Translations under genes and position numbers: made by a program | Notes under the pieces: generated by a model | Told to the model about the DNA's origin: nothing | The model's database searches: none | Seen by the model: the letters and a program-made list of their open reading frames with translations, nothing else | Source: DATKUA01 sp965602675 | Lineage (GTDB): Bacteria; Acidobacteriota; DATKUA01 | Assembly (NCBI GenBank): GCA_965602675.1 | Contig: CBFCZO010000124.1 | Location: forward strand, 1 to 10,169 | DNA length: 10,169 bases | Direction of reading: 5' to 3' | Part shown: positions 1-7,219 of the stretch, in pieces | How positions within the stretch are numbered: the stretch's first letter is position 1 | Layout of the letters: the number at the start of each line of letters is the position of its first letter

Positions 1-297
1 TTGGAAACGATTCCCGGCAAGCAGATCGTGCGCATCTGCGGCCTGGTGCGCGGCAACACCGTGCGCGCCAAGCACATCGGCAAGGATATTTTCGCCGGGC
101 TAAAGCAGATCGTCGGCGGCGAGATCAAGGGCTACACCGAGATGATGACCGAGTCGCGCGAGCAGGCTATCGAGCGGATGGTTGCTGAAGCCGAGGCGTT
201 GGGCGCCAACGCCGTGGTCGGCATGAGGCTGGCTACAGCCGACGTGATGCAGTCGGCTTCCGAGGTGCTGGCTTACGGCACCGCCGTGGTGGTGTAA
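1..297 (+). CDS. UPF0145 / YbjQ-family protein (5' end outside window)
   Basis: This is the C-terminal ~98 residues of a small YbjQ/UPF0145 (DUF74) protein, a family usually about 100-110 residues long with no firmly established function; a heavy-metal-binding role has been suggested for related domains. The family pattern is visible: a start resembling xxTTxExIPGKxI, an 'IVGGEIKGYTE' segment near residues 37-47, a helix rich in Glu/Arg/Ala, then the hallmark 'LGANAVVGMRL' (about residues 67-77) and a closing 'GTAVVV'. The window opens on an in-frame TTG, but homologs carry several more N-terminal residues, so the true start probably lies upstream and this entry is 5' partial. The gene converges on nfnB, 56 bases apart, with a hairpin between. 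Family assignment is confident; function is not. Confidence 0.85.
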   Translation: METIPGKQIVRICGLVRGNTVRAKHIGKDIFAGLKQIVGGEIKGYTEMMTESREQAIERMVAEAEALGANAVVGMRLATADVMQSASEVLAYGTAVVV

Positions 298-301
298 AGG
301 T

Positions 302-326
302 AAGCCGGGCTTTTACAGCCCGGCTT
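302..326. terminator. Hairpin between convergent genes, probable bidirectional terminator
   Basis: A perfect 9-bp inverted repeat (AAGCCGGGC at 302-310, GCCCGGCTT at 318-326) encloses the 7-base loop TTTTACA. It sits just after the UPF0145 stop and before the nfnB stop, which face each other. No long T tract follows on either strand (only short T runs: on the plus strand in the next 20 bases, on the minus strand CCTTT), so termination strength is uncertain. Position and perfect stem support the call. Confidence 0.6.
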
Positions 327-353
327 CCGTGGCTTTCGGTTTGTTGCTGCGAT

Positions 354-1781
354 TCAGTCGAGCGACGTGAGGTAATCCTGGATGCCGCGGGCTGCCGTGC
401 GGCCCGCGCCCATGGCGAGGATTACAGTCGCCGCGCCGGTGACGATGTCGCCGCCGGCGAACACACCCGGTTTGGAGAGGCTCATCATCGTCTCCTCGTT
501 GACGTCGATGTAACCCCACTTGTTGAGCTGGAGATCGGGCGTGGTCTGGGCGATCAGCGGGTTGGCGTTAGTGCCGATTGCGACGCAGCAGACGTCGAGG
601 TCGACCACGAAGTTGCTGCCCTCGATCGGCACGGGCCGGCGGCGTCCGCTGTCGTCGGGCTCGCCGAGCTTGCAGCGCATCATCTCGATGCCGGTCAGGC
701 GGCCGTTCTCGCCGAGGAACTGCACAGGGCTGATCAGCAGCTCGAAGATGATCCCCTCTTCCTCGGCATGATGGATCTCCTCGTTACGAGCGGGCATCTC
801 CTCGAGGCCGCGGCGGTAGAGGACGTAGCTCTTTTCGGCGCCCAGGCGCTTGGCGGTTCGGGCAACGTCCATCGCCGTATTGCCTCCGCCGATGACGCCG
901 ACTCTTTTGCCCACCAGAGTCGGTGTGTCATGAATGGGGAACTCGAAGCTGTGCATCAGGATGGCGCGCACGAGAAACTCGTTGGCGCTCATCACTCCCA
1001 CGAGGTTTTCGCCCGGGATCCTGGCCATCTTCGGCGTGCCCGCGCCGGTGCCGATGAACACGGCGTCGAAGCCCTCCTCGTCCATCAGCTCGTCGATGGT
1101 GAAGAGTTTGCCGATGATTTGGTTGACGCGGATGTCGACGCCGATCTTGCGGATGTTGCCGATCTCGTAAGCCAGAATCGACTTCGGCAGGCGGAATTCG
1201 GGGATGCCGTAGATCAGCACGCCGCCGGGCGCGTGCAGCGCCTCGAAGATCACCACCTCGTGGCCCAGCTTGGCCAGGTCGGTGGCGGCGGTCAGGCCTG
1301 CGGGGCCGCTGCCGACGATGGCCACCTTGCGTCCGCTCTTCTCGATCTTCAGCGGTTCACCGGCTTTGCCGTGCTCGCGGTCGTAGTCGCTGACGAAGCG
1401 CTCGAGGTGGCCGATCGCCACCGCGTCGCCTTTCTTGGCGAGAACACAGCTGCCTTCGCACTGCTCCTCCTGGGGGCAGACGCGTCCGCAGACCGCGCCC
1501 AGCAGGTTGGTCTCCTTGATCACCGCGCTGGCGCCGAGGTAGTCGCGGTCGAGGATTTTCTGTATGAAACCGGGGATGTTGACCTCGACGGGGCAGCCGT
1601 CGATGCAAGTAGGTTTTTTGCACATCAGGCAACGGCTGGCTTCGGTGAGCGCCATTTCCTCGGTGAGGCCGAGGTTGACCTCGGTGAAGTAGTGGGAGCG
1701 GGCAACGGCATCCTGCTCGCGCATTTGCACGCGGAGGATCTTCATTCTGTCCTTGACCGATAGTGTTTTCTCATCAGCCAT
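354..1781 (-). CDS. nfnB: NADH-dependent ferredoxin:NADP oxidoreductase subunit NfnB (GltD-like)
   Basis: This cytoplasmic 475-residue flavoprotein carries the bifurcating FAD and the NADP(H) site of the Nfn complex, which reduces 2 NADP+ with one NADH and two reduced ferredoxins. The N-terminal iron-sulfur domain shows two Cys groups, C51-x2-C54-x4-C59-x3-C63 and C98-x3-C102-x5-C108-x3-C112, matching two [4Fe-4S] clusters. A Rossmann motif GSGPAG (157-162) binds FAD; a second, GGGNTAMD (298-305), followed by YRR (322-324), fits NADPH with its 2'-phosphate. The closing FAD segment (GVFAGGDIVTG and the following helix) is near residues 439-465. Homology alone would give 'glutamate synthase small subunit', but no GltB-type large subunit is present and the gene follows nfnA with an 8-base overlap (1774-1781), so NfnB is preferred. 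The ATG start has a strong AGGAGG at 1791-1796. Length is normal for the family. Confidence 0.92.
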   Translation of the reverse strand: MADEKTLSVKDRMKILRVQMREQDAVARSHYFTEVNLGLTEEMALTEASRCLMCKKPTCIDGCPVEVNIPGFIQKILDRDYLGASAVIKETNLLGAVCGRVCPQEEQCEGSCVLAKKGDAVAIGHLERFVSDYDREHGKAGEPLKIEKSGRKVAIVGSGPAGLTAATDLAKLGHEVVIFEALHAPGGVLIYGIPEFRLPKSILAYEIGNIRKIGVDIRVNQIIGKLFTIDELMDEEGFDAVFIGTGAGTPKMARIPGENLVGVMSANEFLVRAILMHSFEFPIHDTPTLVGKRVGVIGGGNTAMDVARTAKRLGAEKSYVLYRRGLEEMPARNEEIHHAEEEGIIFELLISPVQFLGENGRLTGIEMMRCKLGEPDDSGRRRPVPIEGSNFVVDLDVCCVAIGTNANPLIAQTTPDLQLNKWGYIDVNEETMMSLSKPGVFAGGDIVTGAATVILAMGAGRTAARGIQDYLTSLD

Positions 1782-2637
1782 TGCGCTTTCCCTCCTGTTG
1801 CTCGTCCAGTTGGCACTCGTGACCCCAGCGCTCCAGGGCGTCCTGCTCGTACTTGCGGAAGGCGCTCAGACGAATCTTGAGGTCCTCGAAATCGACCTCG
1901 TGTGCATCGAACTCCGGCCCATCGACGCAGGCGAACTTGACCTGGCCGCCGACGGAGACGCGGCAGCCGCCGCACATGCCGGTGCCGTCGATCATGATCG
2001 GGTTGAGGCTGACGATAGTTTTAATCCCGTGCGGGCGAGTCAGCTCGGCTATAGCTTGCATCATCACCACGGGCCCGATGGCGACGACAACGTCGATTTT
2101 ACGGCCCTCGTCGATCAGCTTCTTGAGGGCGTCGGTGACGAAGCCGTGGATGCCGTAGGAGCCGTCGTCAGTGGTGATGATCACCTCGTCGGATATACCG
2201 CGAATCTCGTCCTCGAGCAGCATCAGGTCCTTATTGCGCGCACCGATGATCGAGACTACCTCGTTGCCGGCCTGTTTCATGCCTTTGGCGATTGGGAAAG
2301 CTATGGCGATGCCGACACCGCCGCCGATGATGACGGCGGTACCGAAGTCCTCGATGTGCGTCGGCGATCCGAGAGGGCCGACCACGTCGTGAATGCTGTC
2401 GCCGACTTCCAGCCTATTGAGCATCTTGGTGGTTTTTCCGACACCCTGTACGATAAGCGTGATCGTGCCCGCATCGTTATCGGAATCTGCGATAGTAAGC
2501 GGCACCCGCTCTCCCGTGTCGGTGACCCTGATAATTACGAACTGCCCCGGCTTGCGCTTCCTTGCGATCAGAGGAGCCTCGACTTCGAAGCGGCAGATAT
2601 CTGGTGCTAGTTCCGTTTTATTGTGGATCTTGAACAA
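1774..2637 (-). CDS. nfnA: NADH-dependent ferredoxin:NADP oxidoreductase subunit NfnA
   Basis: NfnA is the NADH-side partner of NfnB (SudB/ferredoxin-NADP reductase-like), with FAD, an NAD-binding domain and a [2Fe-2S] cluster. With the start chosen here it has 287 residues. The FAD-binding barrel contains KPGQFVIIRV (29-38) and ERVPLTIAD (43-51); the nucleotide-binding domain contains IIGGGVGIA (103-111); the C-terminal cluster domain reads IDGTGMCGGC...FACVDGPEFD. The expected cluster ligands, one Asp and three Cys, are all present at D217, C222, C225 and C237. The open frame extends nine codons further to a TTG at 2662-2664, but the TTG at 2635-2637 follows GGGAGGGCAGA and gives the family's usual beginning (MFKI...ELAP). 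The stop overlaps the nfnB start, indicating translational coupling. The first gene of the operon, it is transcribed from the promoter at 2688-2716. Confidence 0.92.
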   Translation of the reverse strand: MFKIHNKTELAPDICRFEVEAPLIARKRKPGQFVIIRVTDTGERVPLTIADSDNDAGTITLIVQGVGKTTKMLNRLEVGDSIHDVVGPLGSPTHIEDFGTAVIIGGGVGIAIAFPIAKGMKQAGNEVVSIIGARNKDLMLLEDEIRGISDEVIITTDDGSYGIHGFVTDALKKLIDEGRKIDVVVAIGPVVMMQAIAELTRPHGIKTIVSLNPIMIDGTGMCGGCRVSVGGQVKFACVDGPEFDAHEVDFEDLKIRLSAFRKYEQDALERWGHECQLDEQQEGKRNG

Positions 2638-2641
2638 TCTG

Positions 2642-2649
2642 CCCTCCCT
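2642..2649 (-). promoter_or_regulatory. Ribosome binding site that decides the nfnA start
   Basis: On the minus strand AGGGAGGG lies 4-5 bases before a TTG at 2635-2637. The upstream in-frame TTG (2662-2664) has no comparable purine-rich sequence at the right distance. In that longer reading this ribosome site would lie inside the coding sequence. Together with the family-typical N-terminus this places the start at 2637. Confidence 0.7.
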
Positions 2650-2687
2650 AGGAATTGTGAACAAAGGATCAATATTTTCAAAACCGG

Positions 2688-2716
2688 ATTCTAACCCTGG
2701 GATTGGAAGCGGTCAA
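2688..2716 (-). promoter_or_regulatory. Sigma70-type promoter for nfnAB
   Basis: Reading the minus strand, TTGACC (2711-2716) is separated by exactly 17 bases from TAGAAT (2688-2693). Both hexamers match the consensus at five of six positions. Transcription should begin near 2681, giving a leader of roughly 45 bases to the TTG start at 2637. This is the best promoter-like sequence in the window. Confidence 0.7.
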
Positions 2717-2769
2717 CCCGCCAAGAGCGAATAAATGGCTAAAAATAGACAGGGATAAAGTCATTTTTC

Positions 2770-2799
2770 TTGAAATAGATCTGCGTCTACATTTGTATA
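2770..2799 (+). promoter_or_regulatory. Possible promoter for the pnt operon
   Basis: TTGAAA (2770-2775) is followed after 18 bases by TGTATA (2794-2799) in an A/T-rich stretch. The -35 is good, the -10 is weak, and neighbouring registers are equally possible. It would give a leader of about 65 bases that includes the hairpins at 2822-2852. It is back to back with the nfnA promoter, the two -35 elements being about 54 bases apart. Confidence 0.4.
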
Positions 2800-2821
2800 T
2801 CACTAACGGGAACATGAGGAG

Positions 2822-2852
2822 TCGCCGCCGGGGTGGCGGTGATCGAATCACC
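2822..2852 (+). promoter_or_regulatory. Two overlapping hairpins in the pntAA leader
   Basis: Hairpin A pairs TCGCCGCC (2822-2829) with GGCGGTGA (2835-2842), 8 bp including one G-T, around a GGGGT loop. Hairpin B pairs GGTGAT (2838-2843) with ATCACC (2847-2852), 6 perfect bp around CGA. They share 2838-2842, so only one can form at a time. B ends 17 bases before the ATG, next to the weak purine-rich ribosome site (GAGCGAGAGA). The same dyad GGTGAT-CGA-ATCACC could instead be a DNA operator. The geometry is seen in the sequence; a regulatory role is inference. Confidence 0.4.
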
Positions 2853-2869
2853 AGAGCGAGAGACTTATT

Positions 2870-4009
2870 ATGAAATTATTCGTTCCGCGGGAAACCGCGC
2901 CCGGCGAGCACCGGGTAGCGGCCGTTCCCGAAACGGTTAAAAAACTTGTCGAGCTCGGCTTCGAGGTGCATGTTGAGAAAGGCGCAGGTGGCGGTTCCGG
3001 CTTCAGCGATGAGGCTTTTTCGGAGGCCGGTGCCAAGGTAGCCGAAGATCGAGCCGCCGCGCTCGCCGATGCCGACATCGTAACTATGCTGGACAAGCCG
3101 TCGCCCGAGGAAGCAGGGGCGATGAAGCAGGGTGCGCTGCTGATCGGCTTTATCGATCCGCTGAACAGTCACGATCTGGTCAACGCGCTTACCGGGGGCG
3201 GCGTCAGCGCAATCAGTATGGAGTTTCTGCCGCGCACGACGCTGGCTCAGAAAATGGATGCTCTCAGCTCGCAGGCTAATCTCGGCGGTTATGTTGCAGT
3301 GGTGCTTGCCGCTGAGCGGATGAATAAGATCTTCCCGATGATGATGACCCCCGCCGGCACGATCCCTCCTGCGCGCGTGTTCATTATCGGCGCCGGTGTT
3401 GCCGGCCTGCAAGCGATCGCGACGGCCAAGCGCCTCGGGGCGCGGGTGGAAGCGTTCGATACCCGCGACGTCGTCAGGGAGCAGGTGGAGTCGCTCGGCG
3501 GGAAGTTTGTTGTGGTGGACCTGGGCGAGACCGGGCAGACCAAGGACGGCTATGCCAAAGCCCTGACGGACGAGCAGATCGCCAAACAGCGCGAAGCGAT
3601 GGCGAAGCACTGCGCCAACGCCGACGTGGTGATCACCACCGCGCAGGTGTTCGGCCGCAAGGCGCCGCTGATCGTCTCAGAGGAAATGGTCGCGGGCATG
3701 AAACCGGGCAGCGTAATCATCGACATGGCCGTCGAGACGGGCGGTAACGTCGCCGGCTCAAAGCTGAACGAGGAGGTGGTCACGCCCAACGGCGCGAAGA
3801 TCATCGGCCTCGGCAAGCTGCCCAACCGCGTGGCGACGCATGCGAGCCTGATGTACGCCTCGAACCTCCTGGCACTCATCGATCATTTCTGGAACAAGGA
3901 AGGGAAGGTCCTCGAGTTGAATCTCGAGGACGAGATCATGAGCGGCGCCCTGGTGATCCACGGCGGCGAGGTTCGCAACGAAATGATCAAGGAAGCAATG
4001 CAGAAGTGA
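2870..4009 (+). CDS. pntAA: Proton-translocating NAD(P) transhydrogenase, alpha-1 subunit (PntAA, NAD(H)-binding domain I)
   Basis: This 379-residue soluble domain I subunit binds NAD(H) and exchanges hydride with NADP(H) on PntB, driven by the proton gradient. It has the compact form found where the alpha chain is split (Rhodospirillum rubrum type); the E. coli alpha chain fuses it to the membrane part. Visible motifs are the N-terminal VPRETAPGEHRVA (5-17) shared with alanine dehydrogenase; the RQD loop, with R122, Q127 and D130 spaced as in the R. rubrum protein; DALSSQANLGGY (130-141); and the NAD dinucleotide fold GAGVAG (174-179) with acidic D197 at the end of the second strand. A DGYAK segment corresponds to the mobile loop of the family. 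The ATG start has only a weak purine-rich ribosome site, and a structured leader precedes it. It is the first gene of pntAA-pntAB-pntB; the next start is 7 bases after its stop. Confidence 0.95.
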   Translation: MKLFVPRETAPGEHRVAAVPETVKKLVELGFEVHVEKGAGGGSGFSDEAFSEAGAKVAEDRAAALADADIVTMLDKPSPEEAGAMKQGALLIGFIDPLNSHDLVNALTGGGVSAISMEFLPRTTLAQKMDALSSQANLGGYVAVVLAAERMNKIFPMMMTPAGTIPPARVFIIGAGVAGLQAIATAKRLGARVEAFDTRDVVREQVESLGGKFVVVDLGETGQTKDGYAKALTDEQIAKQREAMAKHCANADVVITTAQVFGRKAPLIVSEEMVAGMKPGSVIIDMAVETGGNVAGSKLNEEVVTPNGAKIIGLGKLPNRVATHASLMYASNLLALIDHFWNKEGKVLELNLEDEIMSGALVIHGGEVRNEMIKEAMQK

Positions 4010-4016
4010 GGTTGTC

Positions 4017-4301
4017 ATGACTATAGAGCTGCTTCTTTTTCTGCTTTTTGTATTGATGCTGGCGGTATTCCTCGGCTTTGAGCTCATCTCAAAAGTGCCG
4101 GCCACCCTCCACACTCCGCTGATGAGCGGGTCTAACGCAATATCGGGCATCACAATCGTCGCGGCGCTGATTAGCGCAGGCACCGGCATCGGCTGGCTGA
4201 CGATCGTCCTCGGCACGGCCGCTGTGGCGTTGGCGACGATCAACGTCGTCGGCGGCTACCTGGTCACCGACCGCATGCTTTCGATGTTCAAGAAGAAATA
4301 A
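4017..4301 (+). CDS. pntAB: Proton-translocating NAD(P) transhydrogenase, alpha-2 membrane subunit (PntAB)
   Basis: This short (94-residue) integral membrane subunit completes the alpha chain and contributes helices to the proton-conducting domain II. Hydrophobic stretches lie at about 4-23, 43-54 and 58-80, consistent with three helices. The conserved linker VPATLHTPLMSGSNAISG (27-44) is the family hallmark, and the C-terminus ends in basic residues (MFKKK), fitting the cytoplasmic side. As in E. coli, position 43 of the NAISG motif is Ser; the Thermus thermophilus alpha-2 subunit, as I recall it, has a functionally important His here. The gene lies 7 bases after pntAA and 17 before pntB, within one operon, with GTGAGG before its ATG. 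Confidence 0.93.
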   Translation: MTIELLLFLLFVLMLAVFLGFELISKVPATLHTPLMSGSNAISGITIVAALISAGTGIGWLTIVLGTAAVALATINVVGGYLVTDRMLSMFKKK

Positions 4302-4318
4302 GCGGGGGTGAGGAGGCA

Positions 4319-5710
4319 ATGATAAGTCAGGAACTTTTACCTCTGATTCAGCAGCCCGCCTATATGGTGGCGGTGGCGTTGTTTATCTTCGGTCTGAAGA
4401 TGATGGGCTCGCCGGCCACCGCGCGGCGCGGCAACATGATGTCGGCAGTAGGCATGCTGCTGGCGATCGTGGCGACGCTGCTGGGTGTTGTCGAGTTTAC
4501 ATGGATATTGGTCGGATTCGTCATCGGCGCGCTCGTCGGCGCCTTCGCCGCCCGACTGGTTTCGATGACGCAGATGCCTGAGATGGTGGCCCTGTTCAAC
4601 GGCTTCGGCGGCCTCGCCAGCCTGCTGGTCGGCCTCGCCGATTACCACCAGAAGCTCGGAATCGGCCTCGTGCCGACATACGACGCGGTGGTCATCAGCC
4701 TCGCGGTGCTTATCGGCGGCGTGACCTTCAGCGGCAGCATAGTCGCCTGGGGCAAGCTCTCTGGCGTGATGGGCGACAAAGCAATTGCGCTGCCGGGGCA
4801 GAACATCATCTCGTTCGTCATCATGGCGGCGGCGATCGCCAGCGCGGTGTTCTTCTTCATCAACCCCGCCGGCAACATCTGGGCGCTTTACGCGGTGGTT
4901 ATAATCGCGCTGGTTCTCGGCGTCTTCGCCGTTAACGCCATCGGCGGCGGCGACATGCCGGTTGTTATCTCACTACTCAACTCTTACTCGGGCATGGCGG
5001 CAGCCGCGGCCGGTTTCGTAACCCAGAACCAGATGCTGATCGCCACCGGTGCGCTCGTGGGCGCCAGCGGCTTGATACTGACGGCGATCATGTGCAAGGC
5101 GATGAACCGCTCTCTGACCAACGTGCTGTTTAGCGCATTCGGCTCCACCGACACCACCACCGGCGGCAAGGGCGTCGAGGGCGAGGTCAAGCCGCTCAGC
5201 CCGCAGGATGCCTATTACGTGCTCGAGGCAGCTAGCAGCGTCGTCTTCGTGCCTGGTTACGGTATGGCCGTCGCCCAGGCGCAGCACGTGGTCAAGGAAC
5301 TCGCCGGGCTGCTGGAAGAGAACGGCACCGAGGTCTACTACGCTATCCATCCTGTGGCGGGCCGTATGCCGGGCCACATGAACGTGCTGCTGGCCGAGGC
5401 CGACGTTTCATACGACAAACTCTACGAGATGGAGGCGATAAATCCGATCATGCCGAACATGGATGTTGCGGTGGTAATCGGCGCCAACGATGTCGTCAAT
5501 CCCGCCGCGCGCCACGACGAGGGCAGCCCGATCTACGGCATGCCGATCATCGACGTGGACAAGGCGAAGACGACCTTCGTGCTCAAGCGCTCGATGGCCG
5601 CGGGCTTCGCGGGCATCCAGAACGAACTGTTTTTCTACCCCAACACGCGCATGGTTTTCGGCGACGCCAAACAGACATTCCAGGCGTTGATCGCAGCGTT
5701 CAAGGACTGA
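4319..5710 (+). CDS. pntB: Proton-translocating NAD(P) transhydrogenase, beta subunit (PntB)
   Basis: At 463 residues this matches the length of E. coli PntB. The first ~270 residues are a series of hydrophobic helices (domain II), and residues about 295-463 form the NADP(H)-binding domain III. Domain III shows GYGMAVAQAQ (313-322), HPVAGRMPGHMNVLLAEA (344-361), IGANDVVNP (387-395), KRSMAAGFAG (423-432) and the closing FGDAK (447-451). In domain II, the conserved Asp and Asn of GGGDMPVVISLLNSYSG are at D212 and N221. The segment MPEMVALFNGFGGLASLLVG (86-105) aligns with the E. coli segment containing proton-channel His91, but Asn94 occupies that position here. An AGGAGG at 4311-4316 sits immediately before the ATG. 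A strong terminator 30 bases after the stop closes the operon. Confidence 0.95.
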   Translation: MISQELLPLIQQPAYMVAVALFIFGLKMMGSPATARRGNMMSAVGMLLAIVATLLGVVEFTWILVGFVIGALVGAFAARLVSMTQMPEMVALFNGFGGLASLLVGLADYHQKLGIGLVPTYDAVVISLAVLIGGVTFSGSIVAWGKLSGVMGDKAIALPGQNIISFVIMAAAIASAVFFFINPAGNIWALYAVVIIALVLGVFAVNAIGGGDMPVVISLLNSYSGMAAAAAGFVTQNQMLIATGALVGASGLILTAIMCKAMNRSLTNVLFSAFGSTDTTTGGKGVEGEVKPLSPQDAYYVLEAASSVVFVPGYGMAVAQAQHVVKELAGLLEENGTEVYYAIHPVAGRMPGHMNVLLAEADVSYDKLYEMEAINPIMPNMDVAVVIGANDVVNPAARHDEGSPIYGMPIIDVDKAKTTFVLKRSMAAGFAGIQNELFFYPNTRMVFGDAKQTFQALIAAFKD

Positions 5711-5740
5711 AATACGCCCCCCCTCTTGCCGCACGCGGAG

Positions 5741-5765
5741 CCCGGGAGTTGCTCCCGGGTTTTTT
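5741..5765 (+). terminator. Intrinsic terminator of the pnt operon
   Basis: CCCGGGAG (5741-5748) pairs perfectly with CTCCCGGG (5752-5759) around the loop TTG, and six T residues follow (5760-5765). This is a textbook Rho-independent terminator 30 bases after the pntB stop. The opposite strand lacks a T tract, so it need not stop gpgS transcription. Confidence 0.93.
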
Positions 5766-5870
5766 CATATGAAAAGTAAGGATTTTTTAATTCTGATGAC
5801 CCGAAGTAAAAGTGAGCCTTAGCCCTCGGTGAAGCGGTAAACTTCTGTTTTGTACACCCCTTGATTTGAA

Positions 5871-7094
5871 TCAGACAGAAACCGGGGAATAATTATCCTG
5901 CTCGACGGCCTCCATCAGCTGCTCATAGAAAGTCGGCTCGGCAGAGATGACCCGGTTCCAGTTTGTAATCAGCGGTTGCGACAGGGGGCCGCGTAGGTAG
6001 GCCTCGGATGCATGCTTGATAGCATAGGCGAAAGCGTCGACGGCCATGCCCTCGGTATGCCTGTCGAATATCAGCCCGTTGAGATCAGCAACGCTGTTGT
6101 ATGTCTGCACGGCGTCCCGCGCTGAGCGCAGATAGGCGATTTCCAGCGTAGAGAAGAAGCTGGGCGACATTACCACCCCTTCCGTAGCGAGGTTGCGGAT
6201 GATCGAGACGGCGATATCGATAGCCATCTTCATCAGTCCACTTTCGGGATCGTCGGCAGACAGGGACTGATGCTTGTGATCGTAGATGTCGCAGATGTCG
6301 ACCTGGCAGACTTGGCGCGGATTAATCGTCCGGAAAATCTCAGCCAGGACTGTGATTTCAATGCCCCAGTCGTATGGGATGCTGAGGCTTTTAGCCAGGT
6401 CGATACTCATGCCGAACTCGCCTGCAAGAGGGTAGCGGAAGCTGCGGAGGAACTCCAGGAGGGGGTGATGCCCTACGATGCTGGTGAGGGCGTTGAGCAG
6501 GGGGATGACGAACAGGCGGACTACACGGCCGTTAAGGCGGTCGGAGAAGCGAGGGTAGTAGCCCTTGACGAATTCAAAGTCGAAGCGAGGATTCATAAGG
6601 GGGAAACAAAGCCTTGAGAGGAATTCCTCCGAATACGTGATGATGTCGCAGTCATGCAGGATAACCTGAGTTGTATGTTCGGAGGCGATTACATAACCGA
6701 GCGACATCCAGACTGCGCGCCCCTTACCCGGTTTCCCTGTTTCCAGCCCATTTCTCTCAGCAAGGTCGAACATTCTCTTTATGCGATCACCGTCGAGCCA
6801 TACAAGCCTGGCGTGCTGAGGTAACTGGGCGATCCTCTCTTTTGACTTCTCGAACTGCTTCGCATCGGCACGGTCGAGCGCTATTACAATCTGGTTGAGG
6901 TATTCGACGTTGCACAGGACAGAGAGAATTCCGTCCATCGCCGCGGAGAAAAGGTCGGTATTAAGACTGGGCAGGAGCAAGGCGCTCGGATGCTGGCGGC
7001 TGTATTGCTTTAGCTCCTGATTGAGGCTTCCTACATCGCGGCTGCCGAGATTATGGAGTGTCCTAATTGTGCCGTACTGAATGAAGTCGGACAT
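5871..7094 (-). CDS. gpgS: Glucosyl-3-phosphoglycerate synthase-like glycosyltransferase (GT81)
   Basis: This 407-residue cytoplasmic protein resembles GT-A fold enzymes that move glucose (or mannose) from an NDP-sugar onto 3-phosphoglycerate, the first step to the compatible solute glucosylglycerate. Visible landmarks are LLPSLN (40-45) at the nucleotide-sugar end, GKGRAVW (123-129), the metal-binding DxD as HDCDI (147-151), FVKGYYPR (175-182), GRVVRLFVIPLL (189-200), and the strongly family-like PLAGEFG (222-228) with YDWGIEITVL (241-250). A YDHKHQ segment near 271-276 fits the His-rich end of the active site. No signal peptide or membrane helix is seen. The ATG is preceded by AAGGA at short spacing (about 3 bases). 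The usual partner phosphatase (GpgP) is not in the window. Mannosyl-3-phosphoglycerate synthase is the main alternative; the sugar donor cannot be read from sequence alone. Confidence 0.78.
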   Translation of the reverse strand: MSDFIQYGTIRTLHNLGSRDVGSLNQELKQYSRQHPSALLLPSLNTDLFSAAMDGILSVLCNVEYLNQIVIALDRADAKQFEKSKERIAQLPQHARLVWLDGDRIKRMFDLAERNGLETGKPGKGRAVWMSLGYVIASEHTTQVILHDCDIITYSEEFLSRLCFPLMNPRFDFEFVKGYYPRFSDRLNGRVVRLFVIPLLNALTSIVGHHPLLEFLRSFRYPLAGEFGMSIDLAKSLSIPYDWGIEITVLAEIFRTINPRQVCQVDICDIYDHKHQSLSADDPESGLMKMAIDIAVSIIRNLATEGVVMSPSFFSTLEIAYLRSARDAVQTYNSVADLNGLIFDRHTEGMAVDAFAYAIKHASEAYLRGPLSQPLITNWNRVISAEPTFYEQLMEAVEQDNYSPVSV

Positions 7095-7219
7095 TTTCCT
7101 TCAAACCAGTCTCTTAAAGGTTTTAATAATCCGTCCCGTCGATCCTGATTCTCAGCAGGCCCTGCAAACGGGTAAGTTCAGCATTTCCGATCGGTTGTTA
7201 AACTCCTGATAATAGGGCA
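7095..7219 (-). promoter_or_regulatory. Long untranslated leader of gpgS
   Basis: If transcription starts near 7213, gpgS has a leader of about 115-120 bases. It contains a short palindrome, GCAGGGCCTGC (7155-7165), flanked by a possible CCCGT/ACGGG pairing, and AAACC/GGTTT flanking a short loop close to the ribosome site. No known riboswitch is recognised. A minus-strand mini-frame (ATG, ten codons, stop) lies in the middle but has no ribosome site at the right distance. Together with the promoter and the untranslated tail of the upstream gene this fills the 264-base gap between peptidase and gpgS. Confidence 0.3.

Noticed and set aside
768..1763. Long plus-strand open frame opposite nfnB (331 codons), and a similar one opposite nfnA
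   Set aside because: These are antisense shadows of G+C-rich genes; the minus-strand frames carry complete Nfn motifs and proper ribosome sites, the plus-strand ones none.
354..1781. Glutamate synthase small subunit (GltD)
   Set aside because: The protein is GltD-like, but it is coupled to nfnA and no glutamate synthase large subunit is present, so NfnB fits better.
5861..5874. TTGAT-TTGA-ATCAG, close to an FNR-type dyad
   Set aside because: It overlaps the gpgS stop between convergent transcripts and is not near any promoter, so a chance match is more likely.
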